Assembly (NCBI GenBank): GCA_036337295.1
Contig: JAYZEN010000003.1
Coordinates: forward strand, 1 to 64,000
Origin: Ketobacter sp036337295
GTDB lineage: Bacteria > Pseudomonadota > Gammaproteobacteria > Pseudomonadales > Ketobacteraceae
Direction of reading: 5' to 3'
DNA: 64,000 bases
A program made the position numbers and the translations under genes. Under the pieces are notes generated by a model. The model ran no database searches. It was not told the origin of the DNA and was given only the letters and a program-made list of their open reading frames with translations. Shown piece by piece: positions 58,743 to 64,000 of this stretch. How positions within the stretch are numbered: position 1 is the stretch's first letter; every line of letters begins with the position of its first letter.

Positions 58743-59837
58743 ATGCACATCACACCATTACAAAGCATTGCCAGCATGCGGCGGATGCAGACGGCACGGC
58801 TACTGGCAGCGCTGATCTTCAGTGCGCTGTTGTTCGGTTGCGGGGGCGACGACAACCCACCACCAGCGACCCTGGAGGATGAGATCCGGCTGGCCCTGGA
58901 CGCCCTGGACAGCGACCGGGATTTCACCCTGGTGCTGGAAGCCAACAACGGCCACCGTTTCATACACAGCACCGGGGCCTCCACGGAATACACAGACTAC
59001 GAGTCTGCCTCCACCAGCAAATGGGTGAGCGCGACGGTGATACTGGATCTGGTTGCACAGGGGGTAATGACCCTGGAGGATCACCCGCAGGACCACATCG
59101 ATTTCTGGCCCGAGACCGGCCGCCTGGGCGAAATCCGCCTGCGTCACCTGTTGAGTTTCAGTTCCGGGCTCAGCAACGAACCCCTCTGCATCAATGCGCG
59201 CCGGTTTGATTTCAGTGAGTGCGTGACCAGGATTCTGGAGCAGAACAGCGACATCCCCCCGCCCGGCGCTGAATTCAACTACAACAGCGCACACCTGCAG
59301 GTGGCAGGATTGATGGCCATGCGCGCCCTGGACCCCAGTGGCGGCACGGCGTGGTCCGATGTGTTTGCCCGCTTCCAGGCCCGCACCGGGCTGTTTCCGG
59401 CCGCGGCCTTTGATCTGCCTTCCCTGGAGAACCCACGGCTGGCCGGCGGCATGCACTGGCGCGCCATTGAGTACACCGATTTTTTGGCGGCGCTGTATCG
59501 ATACAGGGTGCTGACACCGGAGTTGATCCAGGCCATGAGCACGGACCAGATCGCCAACGCCACGATTGTGAAAACCCCCGCCGGTGAAGACCGTGGCCTG
59601 GACTGGCACTACGGATTCGGCAACTGGATCGAATGCGAAACCGTGCCGTTCACCTGTGCTGAACCCAGCCGGTTTTCCAGCCCCGGTGCCTATGGCGCCT
59701 ATCCGTTTATGGATCGGGAACACGGCTATTTTGGCATCCTGGCCCGCCAAGGCTTGCTCGGTTCCCAGGCCGAGGGTTTCCGCATTGTGACGGAAGTGGA
59801 ACCGCTGCTGCAGCAGTGGGCTGCCTTGCATCAATAG
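58743..59837 (+). CDS. Beta-lactamase-fold (class C-like) serine hydrolase lipoprotein
   Basis: 364 residues. The signal ends in a lipobox-like ALLFGC, so it is probably lipidated. Serine hydrolase motifs are S-x-x-K in YESASTSKWVSATVIL, RHLLSFSSGLSNE (a class C/esterase helix) and Y-x-N in EFNYNSAHLQVAGL. The C-terminal HYGFGNW and APGAYGAYPFMD-like stretch (SSPGAYGAYPFMD) stands for the KTG region. More likely an esterase or peptidase than an antibiotic-degrading enzyme. Start ATG with AGGAAGGG upstream. Confidence 0.88.
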   Translation: MHITPLQSIASMRRMQTARLLAALIFSALLFGCGGDDNPPPATLEDEIRLALDALDSDRDFTLVLEANNGHRFIHSTGASTEYTDYESASTSKWVSATVILDLVAQGVMTLEDHPQDHIDFWPETGRLGEIRLRHLLSFSSGLSNEPLCINARRFDFSECVTRILEQNSDIPPPGAEFNYNSAHLQVAGLMAMRALDPSGGTAWSDVFARFQARTGLFPAAAFDLPSLENPRLAGGMHWRAIEYTDFLAALYRYRVLTPELIQAMSTDQIANATIVKTPAGEDRGLDWHYGFGNWIECETVPFTCAEPSRFSSPGAYGAYPFMDREHGYFGILARQGLLGSQAEGFRIVTEVEPLLQQWAALHQ

Positions 59838-59895
59838 GACGGCCTTAGCGCAATAAAGCGAGCCTCTGCGGACGATATCCATTACTCTACGCTCT

Positions 59896-60207
59896 ATGGA
59901 TATTGCCTCTCTCTTCACGATTGTTTGCGTGGGCCTGTCGTCCTGGTGGGCGGCACGGCACGTGGACGCCTGGGAACGGGATAAGTGGGTGACCTCGGCG
60001 TTCTACACCCTGGTCTCCATTGCGGTGCTGTTCGGTGTGGGGTTGATTAACAAACGGCTGTATTTTTTGATTCTGGTGATGTACTTCGCCCTGGCCCTGA
60101 ACCTGGAGTGGTTCATCCGTTCCCGTTACGGACACATCTGGTTTTCCATCTTCGTGGGCATCAGCGGCATCTTTCCCATTGCGTTCTATCAACTCTTCCT
60201 GCAATAG
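59896..60207 (+). CDS. Small membrane protein of unknown function
   Basis: 103 residues with four hydrophobic segments (SLFTIVCVGLSSWWAA, AFYTLVSIAVLFGVGL, LYFLILVMYFALALNL, WFSIFVGISGIFPIAFYQ). No known family recognised. The ATG lacks a strong Shine-Dalgarno. It lies 35 bases from the convergent response regulator. Confidence 0.65.
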   Translation: MDIASLFTIVCVGLSSWWAARHVDAWERDKWVTSAFYTLVSIAVLFGVGLINKRLYFLILVMYFALALNLEWFIRSRYGHIWFSIFVGISGIFPIAFYQLFLQ

Positions 60208-60242
60208 CGCTGGTCCTGCAATAACGCTGGGCCAGCGCGGTA

Positions 60243-60905
60243 TCAATCGGCGGAGAAGGATTCCACATCCAGGTTCTGCAGGCGAATCACCGCCTGGGTG
60301 CGATTGCGCACGCCCAGCTTGCGGAAAATGGCGGTCATGTGGGCTTTGATGGTGGCTTCCGAGACTTTCAATTCGTAGGCAATCTGTTTGTTCAACTGGC
60401 CCTCTGCCAGCATACCCAACACGCGGAATTGTTGTGGGGTGAGGGAGGCAATGCACTTGGCAAGATCGTGATCCTCATCCCGCAACAACGGATTGTGCTG
60501 AGGCAGGATGTTGGGCGGCAGCCAGCGTTCCCCGGCGCACACTTTTTCGATGGCCTGCACCATCACCTCCATGGAGGCGGATTTGGGAATAAAGCCATTG
60601 GCACCGTATTCCACTGCCTTATGAATCACCGCGGCTTCTTCTGAGGCGGACACCACCACCAGGGGAATCGCCTGGTAACGATCACGCATGTAGATCAGGC
60701 CGGAAAAACCGTGCGCTCCAGGCATGTTGAGATCCAACAGCAGCAGGGAGAACTGCTCCCCGGCGTCGGTCAGGCGTTCCAGCTGGTCAATGTTTTCCGC
60801 TTCCACCACGCTGGCGTTGGGAAAAGCCTGGGTCACTGCCTGCTTCAGTGCCATGCGAAACAGGGGGTGATCGTCCGCCACCAGCACGTTTCCGAGTAAC
60901 ATCAT
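60243..60905 (-). CDS. LuxR-family response regulator (ErdR/CrbR-like)
   Basis: 220 residues. Receiver domain with VLVADDHPLFRMALKQAV, phospho-Asp in LLLLDLNMPGAHGF, and Lys in GFIPKSAS. C-terminal LuxR helix-turn-helix: SLTPQQFRVLGMLAEGQLNKQIAYELKVSEATIKAHM and FRKLGVRNRTQAV. Its place directly downstream of acs and its sequence type match the ErdR/AgmR/CrbR regulators that activate acs for growth on acetate and ethanol. A terminator separates it from acs, so it has its own promoter in the 141-base gap. Confidence 0.9.
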   Translation of the reverse strand: MMLLGNVLVADDHPLFRMALKQAVTQAFPNASVVEAENIDQLERLTDAGEQFSLLLLDLNMPGAHGFSGLIYMRDRYQAIPLVVVSASEEAAVIHKAVEYGANGFIPKSASMEVMVQAIEKVCAGERWLPPNILPQHNPLLRDEDHDLAKCIASLTPQQFRVLGMLAEGQLNKQIAYELKVSEATIKAHMTAIFRKLGVRNRTQAVIRLQNLDVESFSAD

Positions 60906-60984
60906 TGTTGTTATGGGTACCGTTGCCGTGTGTTGTGCTAATTGTGGGTGTTGATCAAACCAACGTCAAATCAGGGTGAACCTG

Positions 60985-61040
60985 AAAAAAAAGGCCGCCG
61001 ACCCTGGCTATGGGAAGCCCTTGGGGGTGGGCCGGCGACC
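60985..61040 (-). terminator. Rho-independent terminator of acs
   Basis: On the minus strand GGTCGCCGGCCC pairs with GGGTCGGCGGCC (12 bp with two G-T/mismatch positions), and the stem is followed directly by eight T. It starts seven bases after the acs stop. Confidence 0.85.
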
Positions 61041-61046
61041 GGACCA

Positions 61047-62966
61047 TTAACGATTGACGCGCCCATCCACTAACTGTGGGACCACAGTGGGATCGGCCAG
61101 AGTCGACACATCGCCCAACTGATCAAACTCGTTGGCCGCAATCTTGCGCAGAATGCGACGCATGATTTTTCCGGAGCGGGTCTTGGGCAGGCCGGGGGCA
61201 AACTGAATCCAGTCCGGGGAGGCCACCGGCCCGATCTCCTGCCGCACCCATAACCGCAGCTCCTGCAACAGCTCCGGCGCAGGCTCAATGCCTTCATTGA
61301 CGGTGACATACACATATATGCCCTGGCCTTTAATCGCATGGGGGCAGCCCACCACCGCGGCCTCCGCCACCTTGGCATGGGCCACCAGCGCACTTTCGAT
61401 TTCCGCTGTACCCAAGCGATGGCCAGACACATTGATCACGTCATCCACCCGCCCGGTAATCCAATAATCGCCATCCTCGTCCCGGCGGGCACCGTCTCCA
61501 CTGCAGTATTTGCCGGGGAAGGCCGTGAAGTAAGTCTGCACAAAACGATCGTGGTCACCCCACAGGGTTCGCATCTGTCCCGGCCAGCTGCCGGTGATCA
61601 CCAGGTTACCCGCGCCCGCACCCTCCACTACCCGGCCTTCGTTGTCCACCAACTGGGGGACGATGCCGTAAAACGGCTGGGTGGCGGCACCAGGCTTGTG
61701 AGCCGGACTGCCCGGCAGGGGGCAGATCATCACGCCACCGGTTTCCGTTTGCCACCAGGTGTCGATTACCTGGGCCTGACCCGCACCAATCACCTCCCGG
61801 TACCATTGCCAGGCGGCGGGGTTGATGGGCTCCCCTGCAGTGGCCAGAATACGCAGACTGCGACGGCTGGAGTGGTTAAAGGGAACTTCCCCTTTGGCCA
61901 TGAACGCGCGAATGGCGGTGGGTGCGGTGTAGAGGATGGACACGTTGTGCCGGTCGATAATGTGCCCCAGGCGGGTTTCATCAGGGTAGTTGGGCAGCCC
62001 CTCCCCCATCACCACCGTGGCCCCGTTGGCCAACGGACCGTACACCAGGTAGGTGTGGCCGGTGATCCAGCCGATGTCCGCCGTACACCAGTACACCTCA
62101 CCCGGTTGATAGTCGAAAACCTGTTGATGGGTGAACGCGGCATACACCAGATAGCCGCCGGTGGAATGCAGCACCCCCTTGGGTTTGCCGGTGGAACCGG
62201 AGGTGTAGAGGATAAACAGGGGATCTTCCGCCGCCATCTCCTGCAGCGGACAACGGGGCGCTGCCGCCCGGGTGATGGTTTCATAATCCACATCCCGGCC
62301 GTCGTGCCACTGCACCTCAGCCTGGGTATGACGCACCACCAACACGTGCGCCACCGATTGGATGTTGGGGTGAGCCAGGGCTGCATCCACGTTGTGCTTG
62401 AGGGGAATCGAGCGCCCGCCCCGCAGTCCTTCATCGGCGGTGATCACCAGGCGGGCGCCGCAATCCTCGATGCGGCCGGCCAGGGCCTCCGGTGAAAAGC
62501 CACCGAACACCACCGAGTGAATGGCTCCGATCCGGGCGCAGGCCAGCATGGCAAACACCGCTTCCGGAATCATCGGCAGGTAGATCATGACCCGATCCCC
62601 TTTACCGATTCCCAGGGAACGCAGGGCGTTGGCCAGTCGACAGACTTCGTCATGCAATTGTTGGTAGCTGATGATGCGGGCCTGGCCCGGTGTATCCGGT
62701 TCCCAGAGGATGGCAGGTTGCGTTGCCCGCCTGGCCAGGTGGCGGTCGATACAGTTGGCGCTGGCATTCAAGGTACCGTCTTCATACCAGCGAATGCGCA
62801 CATCATGGGGATCGAATGACACATCGTGCACACGGCTGAACGACTTGATCCAGTCAATGCGCCGGCCAACCTCACCCCAAAACCCATCCGGGTCCCGCAC
62901 ACTGCGCTGGTACTCAACCAGATATTGCTGATGCCGGGTTTCCTTCGCCTGTTCTGCCGTATTCAT
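61047..62966 (-). CDS. acs: Acetyl-CoA synthetase
   Basis: 639 residues, family-typical length. Motifs: FWGEVGRRIDWIKSFSRV, LFILYTSGSTGKPKGVLHST, WCTADIGWITGHTYLVYGPL, DTWWQTETGGVMI, YWITGRVDDVINVSGHRLGTAEIE and the acetylation-regulated Lys in LPKTRSGKIMRRILR. It makes acetyl-CoA from acetate and ATP through acetyl-AMP. Good GAGGATG before the ATG. Flanked by its LuxR-type regulator and a divergent porin. Confidence 0.96.
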   Translation of the reverse strand: MNTAEQAKETRHQQYLVEYQRSVRDPDGFWGEVGRRIDWIKSFSRVHDVSFDPHDVRIRWYEDGTLNASANCIDRHLARRATQPAILWEPDTPGQARIISYQQLHDEVCRLANALRSLGIGKGDRVMIYLPMIPEAVFAMLACARIGAIHSVVFGGFSPEALAGRIEDCGARLVITADEGLRGGRSIPLKHNVDAALAHPNIQSVAHVLVVRHTQAEVQWHDGRDVDYETITRAAAPRCPLQEMAAEDPLFILYTSGSTGKPKGVLHSTGGYLVYAAFTHQQVFDYQPGEVYWCTADIGWITGHTYLVYGPLANGATVVMGEGLPNYPDETRLGHIIDRHNVSILYTAPTAIRAFMAKGEVPFNHSSRRSLRILATAGEPINPAAWQWYREVIGAGQAQVIDTWWQTETGGVMICPLPGSPAHKPGAATQPFYGIVPQLVDNEGRVVEGAGAGNLVITGSWPGQMRTLWGDHDRFVQTYFTAFPGKYCSGDGARRDEDGDYWITGRVDDVINVSGHRLGTAEIESALVAHAKVAEAAVVGCPHAIKGQGIYVYVTVNEGIEPAPELLQELRLWVRQEIGPVASPDWIQFAPGLPKTRSGKIMRRILRKIAANEFDQLGDVSTLADPTVVPQLVDGRVNR

Positions 62967-63042
62967 GGCACATCCTCACTGCAGCACGCTCTTGGGTGGA
63001 AGCCAGTCTGCGACCGGGACACCGCAGTGCAAATTAGACTTT

Positions 63043-63058
63043 GGTCGAGACTTCGACC
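63043..63058. promoter_or_regulatory. Dyad operator between acs and the porin gene
   Basis: GGTCGA-GACT-TCGACC is a perfect 6-4-6 inverted repeat, and the flanks extend the symmetry (TTAG at 63035, CTAA at 63064). It lies 77 bases upstream of acs and 89 bases upstream of the porin, a suitable place for the LuxR-type regulator to control both. Confidence 0.55.
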
Positions 63059-63146
63059 TTTGGCTAATACTCCCTGTGACCGATTTATTACAGCCTTGAG
63101 TCTGAGGAGCACACATAACAAACGGAAAAAAACAACAGGTGAGACA

Positions 63147-64000
63147 ATGAAACGACTACCTCTGACTGCTGCACTGGTTTCCGCCGGACTCATTTCTGCG
63201 CCGGCCCTGGCGGACGATGTGAATCAGCGAATTGAAAAACTGGAGCAGGAAATCAATGCCCTGAAAACCCAAACCCAATCTGCGGCACCCAGCACCAACA
63301 GCAGCAGCGTCACCGTGGGCGGTTACATAAAAATGGACGCCATGGTGAGCGATTACAGCGATGGTCGCGCCGCCACCGCCAGCATCGGCGAAGACTTCCT
63401 GGTGCCGTCCACCATTCCCACCGGCGGTGAATCCGGTGATCCGAAAACCCACTTTTCCGCCAAAGAATCGCGGTTCTGGATCAAAGGCCAGACCCAGACC
63501 GACGCCGGCCTGATCAAAGGCATGATTGAAGTGGATTTTCAGGGCAGCATGCAGGGTGATGAGCGCATCAGTAATTCCTATTCACCGCGCATTCGGCATG
63601 CCTTTTTCACCTGGGATGAATGGCTGTTCGGGCAGACCTGGTCCACCTTTTTCAATGTCAGCGCACTGCCGGACCTGCTGGATTTTGTTGGCCCGGTGAG
63701 CACCATCTTTATTCGCCAACCGCAGATACGCTACACCTCCGGTGGCTGGATGTTCGCCGCGGAAAACCCTTCCAGTACACTCTACAATGATGCGGCTTCC
63801 TCTTCGGATTCCAATCAATACCCGGACCTGATCGCCCGCTACAACTTCGGTGGTGACGGAGCCAATTACAGCGTGGCGGTGATGGGGCGTGAGCTGGCCT
63901 ATGACACCGGCACCGACCTTGAAAGCGAGTTCGGCTATGCGGTCAGTCTGGCCGGCAAAATCAATATCGGCAACGGCGGGGATGATCTGCGCGTGATGCT
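63147..64000 (+). CDS. DcaP-like trimeric outer-membrane porin (partial)
   Basis: The frame runs from the ATG, with CAGGTGAG upstream, past the window edge (284 codons seen). Signal peptide RLPLTAALVSAGLISAPALA; a short coiled coil (QRIEKLEQEINALKTQ); then SVTVGGYIKMDAMVSDYSDG, FSAKESRFWIKGQTQTDAG, GMIEVDFQGS, SPRIRHAFFTWDEWLFGQTWSTF. These are DcaP porin features, a family that passes dicarboxylates and other organic acids. Divergent from acs, so it may share its control. C-terminus not seen. Confidence 0.88.
   Translation, partial: MKRLPLTAALVSAGLISAPALADDVNQRIEKLEQEINALKTQTQSAAPSTNSSSVTVGGYIKMDAMVSDYSDGRAATASIGEDFLVPSTIPTGGESGDPKTHFSAKESRFWIKGQTQTDAGLIKGMIEVDFQGSMQGDERISNSYSPRIRHAFFTWDEWLFGQTWSTFFNVSALPDLLDFVGPVSTIFIRQPQIRYTSGGWMFAAENPSSTLYNDAASSSDSNQYPDLIARYNFGGDGANYSVAVMGRELAYDTGTDLESEFGYAVSLAGKINIGNGGDDLRVM

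Overview
The window comes from a Gram-negative, probably marine or aquatic gammaproteobacterium. The indicators are a chromosomal integron with cassette recombination sites of the aquatic-gammaproteobacterial type, Fur boxes, a catecholate siderophore locus, an acetate switch (acs plus a LuxR-type regulator plus a symporter-kinase), a CcoG-like protein and a DcaP-like porin. I cannot name the genus. The first 7.8 kb is visibly AT-rich; the rest is GC-rich, with many long antisense open frames that are only shadows.

Region 1 (1-7.8 kb) is a chromosomal integron. An IS3-family transposase tail and a beheaded cassette gene lie beyond a decayed integrase pseudogene (minus strand, 540-1074). The cassette array starts on the other side of it, at about 1.25 kb, and runs rightward. 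The array can be solved by complementarity: the first bases of each cassette are repeated inverted at its own end, which is the attC signature. Two kinds of attC alternate strictly: a ~55-bp near-identical hairpin and longer 75-120-bp sites. Cassettes encode small unknown proteins, a WapI-type immunity-like protein, a GNAT, a membrane-anchored SH3-like protein, a two-gene caspase-like protease operon (the best candidate for an undescribed conflict system), an inverted ParDE toxin-antitoxin and a 5'-truncated HEAT-like gene.

Region 2 (7.9-34.9 kb) is ordinary chromosome: hipBA; sulfite reductase cysI with its DUF934 partner, divergent from a ccoG-like gene and a MocR regulator across a cluster of AATCTGA motifs; a subtilase with a C-terminal DUF1508 domain; a PEP-CTERM protein; two alpha/beta hydrolases; an AraC/SDR/NTF2-like/LysR group; a CNMP-CBS-DUF294 protein with a DEDDh exonuclease; a REC-PAS-GGDEF-EAL protein; an LEA14-like lipoprotein; a 2OG-Fe(II) oxygenase; a GH5 glycosidase; a YehS-like protein; another AraC; and a small lipoprotein.

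Region 3 (35-38.5 kb and 60-64 kb) carries parts of an acetate/carboxylate circuit: a symporter-PAS-kinase-receiver hybrid, a LuxR-type response regulator, acetyl-CoA synthetase with a strong terminator, and a divergent porin separated from acs by a dyad operator. Region 4 (38.5-55.6 kb) is a Fur-controlled catecholate siderophore locus: MFS exporter, entC-entE-entB, a single-module NRPS (C-A-PCP-TE), a ViuB-like reductase and entA in one tightly overlapping operon; then, convergent, a TonB receptor, binding protein, permease and ATPase, with a divergent AraC regulator. Region 5 (55.6-60.2 kb) holds a frameshifted GNAT, two small secreted proteins, an orphan triheme cytochrome c, a beta-lactamase-fold lipoprotein and a small membrane protein.
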